A stretch of 64,000 bases of DNA from Micromonospora mirobrigensis (lineage in GTDB: Bacteria; Actinomycetota; Actinomycetes; Mycobacteriales; Micromonosporaceae). Where the stretch lies: contig NZ_FMCX01000002.1 in the NCBI RefSeq assembly GCF_900091555.1, positions 372,001 to 436,000 of the forward strand, in the 5' to 3' direction. The notes beneath the pieces were generated by a model. That model searched no databases, was not told where the DNA came from, and saw only the letters and a list, made by a program, of their open reading frames with translations. Shown here one piece after another: positions 17,101 through 25,391 of the stretch; position 1 is the stretch's first letter; the number at the start of each line of letters is the position of its first letter. A program made the translations under genes and the position numbers.

Positions 17101-18270
17101 GCCGCGGTGGACCTGCCGCTGCTGCGGCAGCTCTGCGCGGCGCTGGCGCAGGCGCTGGTGCGGGCCCGGGCGTACGAGACGCAGCGGGCGGTGGCGTTGG
17201 CCATGCAGCGGGCCATGCTGGGGCCGGTTGAGCTGCCGACCGGGTTCGCGGTCCGCTACGAGCCGGCGGTGCGTCCGCTGGAGGTGGGCGGCGACTGGTA
17301 CGACGTGGTGCCGCTGCCGGGTGACCTGGTCGGTGTGGTGGTCGGCGACTGCGTCGGCCGGGGCCTGCCCGCGGCGACCGTGATGGGTCAGCTGCGCAAC
17401 GCCTGCCGGGCACTGTTGTTGCAGGCCAAGAGCCCGGCGGAGGTGCTCGGGGCGCTGGACGACTTCGCCCGGATGGTGCCGGGCGGCGGCAACACCACGG
17501 TGTTCTGCGCGATCGTCGACCGGTCGTTGGGGGTGCTGCGCTACTCGTGCGCGGGCCACCCGCCGGGCGTGCTGATGCATCCGGACGGCAGCCACGAGCT
17601 GCTGGACCGGGCCGGTTCGGTGCCGCTGGCCAGTGTGGCGGTGAGTGGCCGGCCGGAGGCCGGCGCGCAGCTGCGGGCCGGGTCGACGCTGCTGCTCTAC
17701 ACCGACGGGCTGGTGGAGCGGCGGCGGGAGCTGATCGACGCCGGCATCTCCCGGGCGGTGGACACGCTGGCCGTCGGGCGTGGCCTGCCGGAGGGGCAGC
17801 TGGTGGACCGGCTCTGCCGGGACCTGCTGCCGGAGGTACGCGACGACGACGTGGCGGTGCTGGTCTACCGGCACCGGGAGCCGGTGGTGTTCCACGCCAC
17901 GCTGGCGGCCGAGCCGGCGCAGCTGCACCCCACCCGGGAGGCGCTGCGCGACTGGCTGGCCGAGCTGGGGGTGGGCGCGTCGGACGCGGAGGCGGTGCTG
18001 ATCGCGGTGGGTGAGGCGTGCGCCAACGCGATCGAGCACGGCTACCGGTTCGCCGCGGGCGGCACGACGACGGTGCGGGGGCGGCTGCGCGCCGACCGGC
18101 TGGAGATCGAGGTGACCGACACCGGTGGGTGGCGGGACACCGCGGCGAGCGGGTTCGACCGGGGCCGCGGCCGGCTGATCATGGCCCGGCTGATGGACGA
18201 GGCCCGGGTCGAGGGCTCCCCGACCGGCACCACGGTCCGGCTGGTGAAGCGGGTCTCCGGCGACTCCTGA
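14122..18270 (+). CDS. Giant hybrid: PAS/GAF sensor, histidine kinase, receiver, PAS/GAF, PP2C phosphatase and HATPase
   Basis: About 1382 residues. In order: PAS-like domain (20-155), GAF-like (170-345), HisKA with 'FFTDVSHELRTPLTLI' (His near 375), HATPase with 'NLLSNALKYT' near 490 and 'DTGIGIP' near 525, receiver 'VLVVEDNADLRAFLSGLL' near 635 with phospho-acceptor Asp in 'LVLTDMMMPRLDG' near 683 and Lys in 'DDYLAKPFSSEE', PAS (765-870), GAF (885-1010), SpoIIE PP2C with 'LEVGGDWYDVV' near 1050 and 'GVVVGDCVGRGLPAA', and an RsbW-type ATPase from 1256 ('GEACANAIEHG' near 1297). It therefore joins two-component phosphotransfer to a partner-switching phosphatase and kinase. GTG 14122 has GGAAGG upstream. 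No helix-turn-helix output is present, so the target is probably an anti-sigma antagonist encoded elsewhere. Confidence 0.9.
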   Translation: MTGGTGDDATGRDALARLFPGHDPTSAAHRATDWAATPLGPVDTWPAELRAAIRTVLPSTIPMLVWWGPELVQIFNHAYTPMLGDKYPAAIGQPAAQCWPDVWDAMGPLADGVLAGGGSAHGDRTMLYMYRRGYWEETYWTFSYSPIHDDSGAVVGVFVATSDVTGPVVGDRRLALLRELGDLSIAEADTAGDAARAAARVLAGDGADLLVGQIHLYDHLFAAVGEEEQGGSAPGELTLVASFGDTMPDGLTETHRRPEVIEALRTGLPTRITGLGDLLPQTRRPEQLAGPPPVVDAVVLPLLATGRSRTVGVLVLGVSPYLPLDEPYRHFIELVGSRVSTALTDVLAYEAQRRRAVALAELDRAKTEFFTDVSHELRTPLTLISAPVQESLADERDPLPAVQRQRLELVSRNVGRLRRLVNDMLDFARIEGGRLDPERSPTDLAALTTGVVESFDHAVRQAGLTYRVDVDPLPRTGHVDRDMWEKVITNLLSNALKYTLHGGIEVRLRGDAEQVTLTVTDTGIGIPADQQPLLFRRFHRVPGAVGRSAEGTGIGLALVQQLVRLHGGTVAVRSVQGEGSTFTVRLPYGEAGGEPAADVLRRPDRAAYPALEPATATPGGGFGAAAVAHPRDTPTVLVVEDNADLRAFLSGLLAPHYRVRTATDGRDGLASALADPPDLVLTDMMMPRLDGTGLLRELRADRRTAGLPVIVLSARAGEEAAVEGLRAGADDYLAKPFSSEELLARVRSHLELSRLRSHEATWRAALIDSLQDAFAVVEPDGTLVEANDAYFRLIGSERIELPAPTARWWPDAELEPAQHHRIVAAFADALRVGSGRVTLPMRHTDGHRIWVEAVYNSVREPRTDRRLYVATLRDVTTEVGAVARSEALATLASRLAGASDIAEVLDAGLGELCEVVRGARGVAVALDGAGAPVVVEAGIGLSARVREVLAGLRPDGEPYLDRDAGGRLTGVGTRIEPGAEGGVWLEVDPPRPVAAVDLPLLRQLCAALAQALVRARAYETQRAVALAMQRAMLGPVELPTGFAVRYEPAVRPLEVGGDWYDVVPLPGDLVGVVVGDCVGRGLPAATVMGQLRNACRALLLQAKSPAEVLGALDDFARMVPGGGNTTVFCAIVDRSLGVLRYSCAGHPPGVLMHPDGSHELLDRAGSVPLASVAVSGRPEAGAQLRAGSTLLLYTDGLVERRRELIDAGISRAVDTLAVGRGLPEGQLVDRLCRDLLPEVRDDDVAVLVYRHREPVVFHATLAAEPAQLHPTREALRDWLAELGVGASDAEAVLIAVGEACANAIEHGYRFAAGGTTTVRGRLRADRLEIEVTDTGGWRDTAASGFDRGRGRLIMARLMDEARVEGSPTGTTVRLVKRVSGDS

Positions 18271-18341
18271 GCCGGGCCGGTCGTGTCGTGCCGGTGACGG
18301 CGGGGTCCCGGTGGGTAGTGAAGATCCGCTATAAGTGATCC

Positions 18342-19061
18342 ATGACGTTCCCCGCGTACCTCGCGACCATGCCGATGCACGCGATCACCGAGATCCACGG
18401 GGAACCGGGGCTGCTGGAACGGTTCCGGATGGAGACCGACGCGTTCGGTCCGGCCGCCCGGGAACGCCTCACCGCGGCCCTCGACCTCGCCGCCGAGCTG
18501 CACCGCGACGACCGGCGGGTGCGCGAGCCGTACCTGAACCACCTGCTGCGGGTGGCGATCCGGATGATGCACCACTACCAGGTGCGCGACGTGGACGTGA
18601 TCGTCGCCGGGTTGCTGCACGACGCGGTGGAGGACCACCCGGCGGAGCTGGCCGGCCCCGGCGCCGACGGGGACCTCACCGGGGCCGCGCTGGCCACGCT
18701 GACGGCCCGGTTCGGCCCGCGGGTGGCGGGCCTGGTCGCCGCGGTCACCAATCCCGAGTACGACCCGGACCGCGACCGGCACCAGCAGTACCGCGAGCAC
18801 GTGGCGGCCAGCCTGGACGCCGACCCGTGGGCGCGGGTCATCAAGGTCTCCGACTTCACCGACAACGGGGTCGGGGTGATCCACACCCTGGGCCCCAAGG
18901 TGGCCCGGCTGGCGGCCAAGTACCGGCCGCTGGTGCCGGTCTTGCGGGAGCTGATCGGGCGGCCGGACACCCCGCTGTCGGCGCCGGTGAAGCGGCACAT
19001 CTTCGGTCAGCTGGACCTGGCCGAGGAGCGGTTCGCCGCGATCCTCGACCAGCCGGACTGA
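18342..19061 (+). CDS. HD-domain phosphohydrolase (RelA/SpoT hydrolase-like)
   Basis: 239 residues, soluble. The HD signature is split as in SpoT/MESH1 hydrolases: His in 'EPYLNHLLRVAIRM' near 68, 'VIVAGLLHDAVEDHPAEL' with the HD pair near 92-93, and an Asp in 'WARVIKVSDFTDNGVG' near 170. No synthetase or TGS domain follows, so it could be a small alarmone hydrolase or another nucleotide pyrophosphohydrolase. TATAAG at 18330-18335 lies six bases before the ATG, suggesting a leaderless transcript. Confidence 0.8.
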   Translation: MTFPAYLATMPMHAITEIHGEPGLLERFRMETDAFGPAARERLTAALDLAAELHRDDRRVREPYLNHLLRVAIRMMHHYQVRDVDVIVAGLLHDAVEDHPAELAGPGADGDLTGAALATLTARFGPRVAGLVAAVTNPEYDPDRDRHQQYREHVAASLDADPWARVIKVSDFTDNGVGVIHTLGPKVARLAAKYRPLVPVLRELIGRPDTPLSAPVKRHIFGQLDLAEERFAAILDQPD

Positions 19062-19193
19062 CCGGCGGTCAGGCGCCGCCACCGGGCTGCCCGGACAGCG
19101 CGACGGCCACCCGGCGGCGCGGCTCGCCCAGCTCCGTACGGTCGGCGTCACCGCGGGCCGTCGCGACCGCCGCCGGTGGGGCAGAATCGCCGG

Positions 19194-22016
19194 GTGCGGC
19201 CGGCGACGATCCTCGCGGCGCTCGCCGACCTGGCCCCGGCCGGCGCCGAGCGGGTCCTCGACGTGTCCGGCGCCGGCCGCCCGCTGATCTGGCTGCCCGC
19301 CCCGGACCGGGCGCCCCGCGACGCCCGCACGGACCGGCTGGCCGCCCTGGACGCCCTGCACCGCGACGAGCGGATCCTGCGCCGCGGGCTGGCCTTCGTG
19401 GTCGGCGCCGTGCCGACCGACGCGGGCTCCCGGCGGGTACGTACCCCGCTGCTGGCCCAGCCGGTGCGGCTGGAACGCACGATGCGCGGCTACCGGGTGG
19501 CCCCGGCCGGCGACCTGGAACTGAGCCCGCTGGTCGAGGACCGGGAGCTGGCCGCCCGGCTGGAGGCGGCGCCGGGCCTGGCCGAGCCGGGCTGGCTGGC
19601 CGCGCCGGGCACGGCCGCCTGGCTGCGGACCGCGGCGCAGGCCGTCGGGCTGATCGTGGCCGAGGTGGCGGCCCGGGCGCCGGCCCGGATCGACGACACG
19701 ACGCTGACCGGGCTCGCCGTGGCCGGCCTCTTCGTCAGCCGCGACGTGGTGGCCGGTGGGCTGCGCGACACCCTGCTGAGCTGGGCGGGCCGCCCCGGGC
19801 TCGCCGACACCGCGCTGGCCCGGGTGTACGTCGACTCCCCCGCCCCGCCCGCGCCGGCCGGCCCCGCCGATCAGGGCCGGCTCGCCGACCCGCAGGCGCG
19901 GGTCGGCGCCGACGACGACGGCCTGCTGTCGCCGCTGCCGTTGAACGCCGCCCAGCGGGACGTGGTGCGCCGGACCCGGACCGAGCCGGTGGTGGTGGTC
20001 TCCGGGCCGCCCGGCACCGGCAAGAGCCACACCCTGGTCGCCGCCGCGCTGGACGTCGTGGACCGGGGCGGGTCGGTGCTGGTGGCGACCCGCTCGGTGC
20101 ACGCGGCCGACGTCCTCGGCGAGCTGCTGCGCCGCCGGCCCGGGCCCGCGCCGGTGCTCTTCGGCGACGCCGAGCGGCGGGAGACCATCGCCGTCGAGCT
20201 GGCCGGTGGGGCGCCCGCGGGTGCGGACGACGCGCGACTGCGCGACGCCGACGCGGCGGTGGCCGAGGCCCGGGAGCGGGTGCGGGTGATCCGGGCCGGC
20301 ATCGACGCCGCCCTGGACACCGAACGGCTCGCCGCGGAGCTGCCCGACTGGCAGCCGCTGCTGCCCGCCCTGGCGGCCGACGCGCCCGCGCTGTTTCACC
20401 CGGACGCCGACCTGCCGGCGGCGCGGGCCGCCCTCGACGCCGTCACGGCCGAGGCGGACGGGTGGTGGCGGCGGGTGCGGCGGGGCCGGGCCCGACGTCG
20501 GCTGGCCCGGCTGACCGGCGCCGCGGCGGACGTACCCGTGGACCGGTTGCGGGCGGCGGTGCGGGCGGCGGCCGCCGGACGGGCCGCGGGCCGGCTCGCC
20601 GCCGGGGGCGGCAGCGACCTGGGGTCCGCCTGGCGGGCGTTGGTGGACGCGGACGCCGCGCTGGCCACGGCGGTCGGCACGGCGATGCGGCACCGGGCGG
20701 CCAGTGCCCGGCGGTGGGACGGCCCGGGCCGGCGCAGCGCGGCGGCGCTCGGAGCGGCACTGCGCGCCGGGCGCAACCGCCGCCGGGAGCTGCTGGCCGA
20801 CCTGGACGCGCCGGCGCTGGTCCGGGCGCTGCCGCTGTGGGTCGGCACGGTCACCGACGTGGAGGACCTGCTGCCGCCGGTGCCCGGCATGTTCGACCTG
20901 GTGGTGCTGGACGAGGCCGCGCACGTCGACCAGCTGCGGGCGGCGCCGGTGCTGGCCCGGGCCCGCCGGACGCTGGTCGCCGGGGACCCCCGGCAGCTGC
21001 GGTTCGTCTCCTTCGTCGCCGACGTGGACGTCACCGCCACGCTGCGCCGGCACGGCCTGGCGGCGTTGGCCGACCGGTTGGACGTCCGCCGCTCCAGCGC
21101 CTTCGACGTGGCCGCCGGCGCGGCGCCGGTCACCTGGCTCGGCGAGCACTACCGCTCCGCGCCGCACCTGATCGGCTTCTCCGCCCGCCGGTTCTACGCC
21201 GGCCGGCTGGAGCTGGTGACCCGGCATCCCGGCAACGAGCGGGCCGACGTGATCGACGTGCTCCGGGTGGCCGACGCCGAGGTGGTCGACGGGGTCAACC
21301 GGGCCGAGGTGCACGCCGTGGTCGATCTGCTCCGGAAGCTGGCCGACGACCCGCCGGCGGGCGGGATCGCCGTGCTCAGCCCGTTCCGGGCGCAGGCCGA
21401 CGCCCTCGAGGCGGCGCTGCTGGCCGCGTTCGAGGCGCCGGAGATCGAGCGGCTGGGCCTGCGCTGCGGCACCGTGCACGGCTTCCAGGGCAGTGAGGCG
21501 GACCTGGTGGTCGCCTCCCTCGGCCTGGTCGACGCCGACCCGCCGGCCCGGCACCGGTTCGCCGCCGAGCCGAACCTGTTCAACGTGCTGGTCACCCGCG
21601 CCCGGCAGCGGCTGACGATGGTCACCTCGCTGGACGCGCCGACCGGGCTGCTCGCCGACTACCTCCGGTACGCGGCGCGGGGCCCCGAGCCGGCCGACGC
21701 CGGGCCGCAGACCCCCGACCACGAGTGGGTGGCGCGCCTCGCCGCGGAGCTGCGCCGGATGGGGTTGCCGGTCCGGGTGGACTACCCGGTCGGGCGGTGG
21801 CGGGTGGACCTGTGCGTCGGCGACGACGCGCGGGCGGTCGGGATGATCTGCGCGGTCCACCCCGACGGGATAGCGGCACACGTGGAGAGGCAGCGCACCC
21901 TGCTGCGCGCCGGGTGGCGACTCCTCGACGGCTTCGCCGGCCGGTGGTCGGACGACCCGGTCCGCGCCGCCCTCGACCTGGCCACCCGACTCGACCCGAC
22001 CCCTACGAGAGGTTGA
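19194..22016 (+). CDS. SF1 (DNA2/NAM7-like) helicase with C-terminal nuclease-like tail
   Basis: About 940 residues. The N-terminal 240 residues are a family-specific region. The helicase core has Walker A 'GPPGTGKSH' near 271, 'LVVLDEAAHVD' near 570, 'VAGDPRQLRFVS', 'WLGEHYRSAPHLIGF', 'VHGFQGSEADLVVASLGLVD' near 763 and 'NVLVTRARQRLTMV', which are the UvrD/NAM7-type motifs Ia-VI. The last 90 residues ('RRMGLPVRVDYPVGRWRVDL...HVERQRTLLRAGWRL') match the layout of the MTES_1575-like PD-(D/E)XK module, but the usual acidic pair after the Asp is replaced by 'GMICAVH'. GTG 19194 is six bases after CAGAAT; GTG 19176 is an alternative. It probably acts on nucleic acid in repair, RNA metabolism or defence. 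Confidence 0.85.
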   Translation: MRPATILAALADLAPAGAERVLDVSGAGRPLIWLPAPDRAPRDARTDRLAALDALHRDERILRRGLAFVVGAVPTDAGSRRVRTPLLAQPVRLERTMRGYRVAPAGDLELSPLVEDRELAARLEAAPGLAEPGWLAAPGTAAWLRTAAQAVGLIVAEVAARAPARIDDTTLTGLAVAGLFVSRDVVAGGLRDTLLSWAGRPGLADTALARVYVDSPAPPAPAGPADQGRLADPQARVGADDDGLLSPLPLNAAQRDVVRRTRTEPVVVVSGPPGTGKSHTLVAAALDVVDRGGSVLVATRSVHAADVLGELLRRRPGPAPVLFGDAERRETIAVELAGGAPAGADDARLRDADAAVAEARERVRVIRAGIDAALDTERLAAELPDWQPLLPALAADAPALFHPDADLPAARAALDAVTAEADGWWRRVRRGRARRRLARLTGAAADVPVDRLRAAVRAAAAGRAAGRLAAGGGSDLGSAWRALVDADAALATAVGTAMRHRAASARRWDGPGRRSAAALGAALRAGRNRRRELLADLDAPALVRALPLWVGTVTDVEDLLPPVPGMFDLVVLDEAAHVDQLRAAPVLARARRTLVAGDPRQLRFVSFVADVDVTATLRRHGLAALADRLDVRRSSAFDVAAGAAPVTWLGEHYRSAPHLIGFSARRFYAGRLELVTRHPGNERADVIDVLRVADAEVVDGVNRAEVHAVVDLLRKLADDPPAGGIAVLSPFRAQADALEAALLAAFEAPEIERLGLRCGTVHGFQGSEADLVVASLGLVDADPPARHRFAAEPNLFNVLVTRARQRLTMVTSLDAPTGLLADYLRYAARGPEPADAGPQTPDHEWVARLAAELRRMGLPVRVDYPVGRWRVDLCVGDDARAVGMICAVHPDGIAAHVERQRTLLRAGWRLLDGFAGRWSDDPVRAALDLATRLDPTPTRG

Positions 22017-22019
22017 CCG

Positions 22020-22889
22020 ATGGAACAGGTGACGGTGCAGGTGCCGGACGGCACGCTGAACGCGCTACGGTTCGGCACCGGCCCGAGGATCGCCGTGGCC
22101 GCGCACGGCATCACCGCCTCCGGCATGGCCTTCCGCACCGTCGGGCGGCACCTGCCCGACGACTGGAGCCTGATCGCGCTGGACCTGCGCGGCCGGGGCG
22201 GCAGCAACACGCTGCCCGGCCCGTACGGGATGTCCCGGCACGCCGAGGACATCCACGCCGCCGCCGTCCAGTTCGGCCAGGGCCGGCCGGTCGCGCTGGT
22301 CGGCCAGTCCATGGGGGCGTACGCGGCCCTGCGCGCCGCCGCCCGCGTGCCGGAGCTGTTCACCCGGCTGGTCCTCGTCGACGGCGGGCTGCCGCTGCCG
22401 GTGCCCCCCGGGTTCGATCTCGACGTCGACGCGGTGCTCACCGCCACCCTCGGCCCGGCGATCGCCCGGCTGCGCGAGACCTACCCGTCCCAGGAGGCGT
22501 ACGTCGACGTGTTCCGGAACCATCCGGCGCTGGCCGCGCAGTGGAGCGACGACCTGACCGCCTACGCCCGCTACGACGCGACGGGTGCGCCGGGTGCGGT
22601 GCGCTCCCGGGTCGACCCGGAGGCGGTCCGCGCCGACGGGCGGGACCTGCTGACCGGGAACGACTCGTTCGGCGACGACCTGCTGGCGCTGCGCGTGCCG
22701 ACCGCGCTGCTGTACGCCCCGCGCGGGATGTTCGGCCAGCCGCCCGGCATGCTGCCCGAGCCGGTGGTCGCGCACTGGCGGCAGCGGGCCCCGTGGCTGG
22801 TCACCGAGCTGGTCGATGCCAACCACTACACGATCCTGATGACCGACGGGCCGGCGGCGACGATCGTGCGCCACCTGACCGCCGACTGA
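22020..22889 (+). CDS. Alpha/beta-fold hydrolase
   Basis: 289 residues, cytosolic. The domain has 'AVAAHGITASGMAFR' (oxyanion), 'LIALDLRGRGGSN', the nucleophile elbow 'ALVGQSMGAYAALRAA' (Ser near 97) and His in 'LVDANHYTILM' near 270, so the triad looks complete. The closest general group is lipase/epoxide-hydrolase-like esterases. It starts three bases after the helicase stop, with GAGAGG upstream, so it is co-transcribed and probably translationally coupled to the helicase. The functional link between the two is not obvious. Confidence 0.85.
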   Translation: MEQVTVQVPDGTLNALRFGTGPRIAVAAHGITASGMAFRTVGRHLPDDWSLIALDLRGRGGSNTLPGPYGMSRHAEDIHAAAVQFGQGRPVALVGQSMGAYAALRAAARVPELFTRLVLVDGGLPLPVPPGFDLDVDAVLTATLGPAIARLRETYPSQEAYVDVFRNHPALAAQWSDDLTAYARYDATGAPGAVRSRVDPEAVRADGRDLLTGNDSFGDDLLALRVPTALLYAPRGMFGQPPGMLPEPVVAHWRQRAPWLVTELVDANHYTILMTDGPAATIVRHLTAD

Positions 22890-23030
22890 TCGCCTCCGCG
22901 CGGCGGCCGAGCGGCCGGCCCACCGCTTGTTAGCGTGACGAGCGGCCGCCGCGAGGCGCGCCACCGTCACCCACCCCCGCCTGCGCGACGTGCCGAGCCT
23001 CCTGTCCGGGGCACGGCGGACAGGGGTGCC

Positions 23031-24221
23031 ATGACCGAGACCGTCGGCCCGGAGCCGTCCGACCACCGCCCGGGCCCACCGCCACCCTTGCAGCCCAGGT
23101 CCCCCGAGCCGTCCGACGAACGCCCGCGTCCACCTGAGCCGTCCGACCGCCGTCCGCGTCCGCCCGGGCCGTCCGGCGACCCGGCGCGCGCCGGTGGGCC
23201 GTATCGTCCGCGCCCGGCCGAGCCGTTCGACGACCCGGCCCGTCCCGGTGCGCCGTTCCCTCCGCGCCCGCCGTGGGCCGGTCACCGTACGGCGGGGCCG
23301 GCACCGGCGGCCGGACCGGCGTCGTCGGCCATGACGGTCGGTGCCCGGTGGTGGCGGGCGGCCCGCGCGCGGATCGCCGACGCCTGGCGGGACCTGGTGG
23401 TGGACCTGCCGGTCAGCCCGCCCCCACAGCCGGCCCCACCACCGCCGTCGCCCGCGCGGCCCACGCAGCTGCGGGACGCCGCCGGGGCGATCGTCGTACC
23501 GGCCCGCGGCTACGTCTTCCAGTTCACCGTGCACGCCACCCTCACCTGGACCGGTACCGGGCTCTCCACCGACCTGCTGGGCTGGCACGTCCGGCAGGTG
23601 CGGCCCAGGGCGATCCTGCGGCTGACCCGGCTCGCCGCGGCGGCCGCCCGGACGTTTCCACCGCACCAGGCCGGCGAGCTGGAGGTGGCGCTGCAACGCG
23701 CGGTGGCCGGCCAGCCGCCGTGGCAGTTCCGCGACGGCGACACCGAACTGACCTGCCGGGTCGACGTCTGGGTACGCCTCGACGAGGCGGTCCGGCAGGC
23801 GCTGCTGCCGTACAGCGAGCAACTGGTCAACCTGGAAGGTCAGTACGAGGTGCAGCTGAGACGGGCGGAGTGCGTGGAGCAGCTCAACCGGCGGTGGGTG
23901 GACCTGCTGGAGGAGTTCACGGCCGGACCGGTGTCCGGGGCGGTCGACCGGGAGACGCGGGAGGCGCTGGACGACGCGGCGCGCAGGATGGCCGAGGACC
24001 AGCGGGCCGCCGCCGAGTGGAGCGGGGAGCTGCTGCGCCAACGGCAGCGGGACCGGGACGTCTTCTGGCCGCTGCTGGCGGTCGACGTGCCCTCCCCCGC
24101 GGCCGGTGGCGGCGTACCCGCGCAGCCCGGACCCGCGTCCGAGCCGGCGGCGGACGATTCGGCGACCGAGCCGGTGCGCCCCGGCGAGGCCGGGCCGGAG
24201 ACCACCGGTGCCGGCTCCTGA
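23031..24221 (+). CDS. Unknown protein with proline-rich repeat N-terminus
   Basis: 396 residues. Residues 5-70 carry repeated 'PEPSD..PRPP' blocks, a disordered linker. Residues 110-330 are a globular, helix-rich domain opening 'DAAGAIVVPARGYVFQFTVHATLTWTG' and including 'QVRPRAILRLTRLAAAAARTFPPHQAGELE', 'CRVDVWVRLDEAVRQALLPY', then a charged helical stretch. The beta start followed by long helices is faintly like band-7/SPFH proteins, but I cannot support that. ATG 23031 is chosen because GTG 22935 overlaps a promoter-like TTGTTAGCGT. The stop at 24219 is followed in frame by a membrane segment (see next entry). Confidence 0.65.
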   Translation: MTETVGPEPSDHRPGPPPPLQPRSPEPSDERPRPPEPSDRRPRPPGPSGDPARAGGPYRPRPAEPFDDPARPGAPFPPRPPWAGHRTAGPAPAAGPASSAMTVGARWWRAARARIADAWRDLVVDLPVSPPPQPAPPPPSPARPTQLRDAAGAIVVPARGYVFQFTVHATLTWTGTGLSTDLLGWHVRQVRPRAILRLTRLAAAAARTFPPHQAGELEVALQRAVAGQPPWQFRDGDTELTCRVDVWVRLDEAVRQALLPYSEQLVNLEGQYEVQLRRAECVEQLNRRWVDLLEEFTAGPVSGAVDRETREALDDAARRMAEDQRAAAEWSGELLRQRQRDRDVFWPLLAVDVPSPAAGGGVPAQPGPASEPAADDSATEPVRPGEAGPETTGAGS

Positions 24222-24377
24222 CAGGCGGCAGCGGTACGACTGCACCGGACCGCCGACCTGGAGCGGCGGCGCGCCCTGTGGCGGCGCGGCGCGCTCCTCG
24301 CCGCCGCCGGACCGATGCTGGCGGTCGCGGCGGTCCTCATCCTGGGTAGGACGACCTGGGACGACCTTCACCATTGA
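24222..24377 (+). other. In-frame open segment with a transmembrane helix after the TGA stop
   Basis: Directly behind TGA 24219-24221 the same frame stays open for 51 codons to TGA 24375-24377. It reads QAAAVRLHRTADLERRRALW, then RRGALLAAAGPMLAVAAVLI and LGRTTWDDLHH: a basic stretch followed by one hydrophobic helix, as in a tail anchor. It has no ATG, GTG or TTG before the helix (the first ATG is 24315, inside it). It may be a readthrough extension, a former C-terminus cut off by a stop mutation, or a separate gene with a CTG start at 24240. Confidence 0.45.
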
Positions 24378-24403
24378 CGAGCAGTAATCGGCGTTGGTCG
24401 CGG

Positions 24404-25336
24404 TCAGGCAGCCTTGAAGACGGAATCGAGGTGCCACTCCAGAAACTCGACGTTCGGCCGATCGCCTCGCCGTGCCGGGAGCGCGATCTGCTGGCCCGCC
24501 TTGGCGTAGAACTGATCGCCGTTGCCGAACTCGCTGCGCAGCCGAGGGCTGACCAGCAGCCGGTACTTCGGGTCCACGGCTAGGTATCCCCGGTCGAAGA
24601 GAATGTGCACGTCCGACTTGAGCAGGAGGCCGTTGTCGATCCGGTGTTCGCCCCCGTTGGGCAGCGGCCGAATGTGCGCCGCCTGCAACACGGGCTGGAC
24701 CTTGTTGCCGGTGATCGCGCACCGACGCTCGTAGGCACCGAGCACGACGGCCTTGAACGACTGCTGGCCCAGTCGCTGCGGCACAAGACGAGGGTCGCCG
24801 TAGACGGGCCCGGGACGGTGCCAGGGCTCGCTGAGGTCGAGTTCGACGGTGGTGCCGATCAGGCGGTGGATCAGCAGGTCGAAGTAGCCCGCGACGGATC
24901 TGTCAGCGAGGTCGTAGGTCTTTCCCTGCACGACGTTCGGGGCGAAGCGTGGCGGCGGGTCCACCGTCGACTCATCGGGGAAGAACCTCGTGCCCCGGAC
25001 GAAGATGCAACCAATGACGGGGTCCTCGTCGAGTGCGATCGGTTGCTTGCGGTACCGGCCGACACTGGCTCGCATGGCGTCGAGGCTGGTCACGCCGTTG
25101 GCCTCACCGAACAGCTCCCACGCCTCGGATATCCGCAGTCGGGTGAAGCCGCTGAAGAAGCCCCCGCCGACCACCCGGTTGAGCGGGTGGTGTGCCTTGA
25201 AGAAGAAGGGCTCGCCGGGGATGAGCGCCTGGAAACCGCCGCCAGACGGCCGCCAGAAGTTGACCTCGTCGACCTCGGGGCGCGCGGCGAGGAAGCGGTA
25301 CCACTTCTGGTCGGTGACACCGACAAAAGCCCTCAT
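24404..25336 (-). CDS. HNH endonuclease with N-terminal PUA/EVE-like domain
   Basis: 310 residues. The C-terminal third is an HNH_2-type nuclease: 'GAYERRCAITGNKVQPVLQA', then 'AHIRPLPNGGEHRIDNGLLL' and 'KSDVHILFDRGYLAVDPKY', with the His-Asn-His ligands in place. The first 100 residues ('MRAFVGVTDQKWYRFLAARP', 'EVNFWRPSGGGFQALIPGEP', 'FFFKAHHPLNRVVGGGFF') resemble the PUA/EVE-like modified-base readers found in type IV restriction enzymes. A modification-dependent DNA nuclease is therefore likely (inference). It lies 55 bases after the GntR-like gene on the same strand. Base composition is less GC-rich than its neighbours, which suggests acquisition by transfer. Confidence 0.75.
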   Translation of the reverse strand: MRAFVGVTDQKWYRFLAARPEVDEVNFWRPSGGGFQALIPGEPFFFKAHHPLNRVVGGGFFSGFTRLRISEAWELFGEANGVTSLDAMRASVGRYRKQPIALDEDPVIGCIFVRGTRFFPDESTVDPPPRFAPNVVQGKTYDLADRSVAGYFDLLIHRLIGTTVELDLSEPWHRPGPVYGDPRLVPQRLGQQSFKAVVLGAYERRCAITGNKVQPVLQAAHIRPLPNGGEHRIDNGLLLKSDVHILFDRGYLAVDPKYRLLVSPRLRSEFGNGDQFYAKAGQQIALPARRGDRPNVEFLEWHLDSVFKAA

Positions 25337-25391
25337 GTCAAAAAGCTTTCACCACAGTGGATCTCTGGGCCACCATCCGAACGGGTGACGG

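Noticed and set aside
14014..18039. 1341-codon open frame antisense to the hybrid kinase
   Set aside because: Low-complexity shadow (runs of His, Gln, Arg); the plus strand has all domain motifs.
19070..19193. Possible minus-strand gene end in the gap before the helicase
   Set aside because: Too short, without ribosome site or codon preference.
18042..21881. 1279-codon open frame antisense to the HD and helicase genes
   Set aside because: Composition typical of an antisense shadow, no motif, and it crosses two real genes and their gap.
22935..23030. Earlier GTG start for the proline-rich unknown gene
   Set aside because: It overlaps a promoter-like TTGTTAGCGT; the extra 32 residues look like translated leader, whereas ATG 23031 has AGGGG upstream.
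23045..23240. PEPSD/RPRPP repeats as a DNA repeat element
   Set aside because: They are in frame and belong to a disordered proline-rich protein linker.
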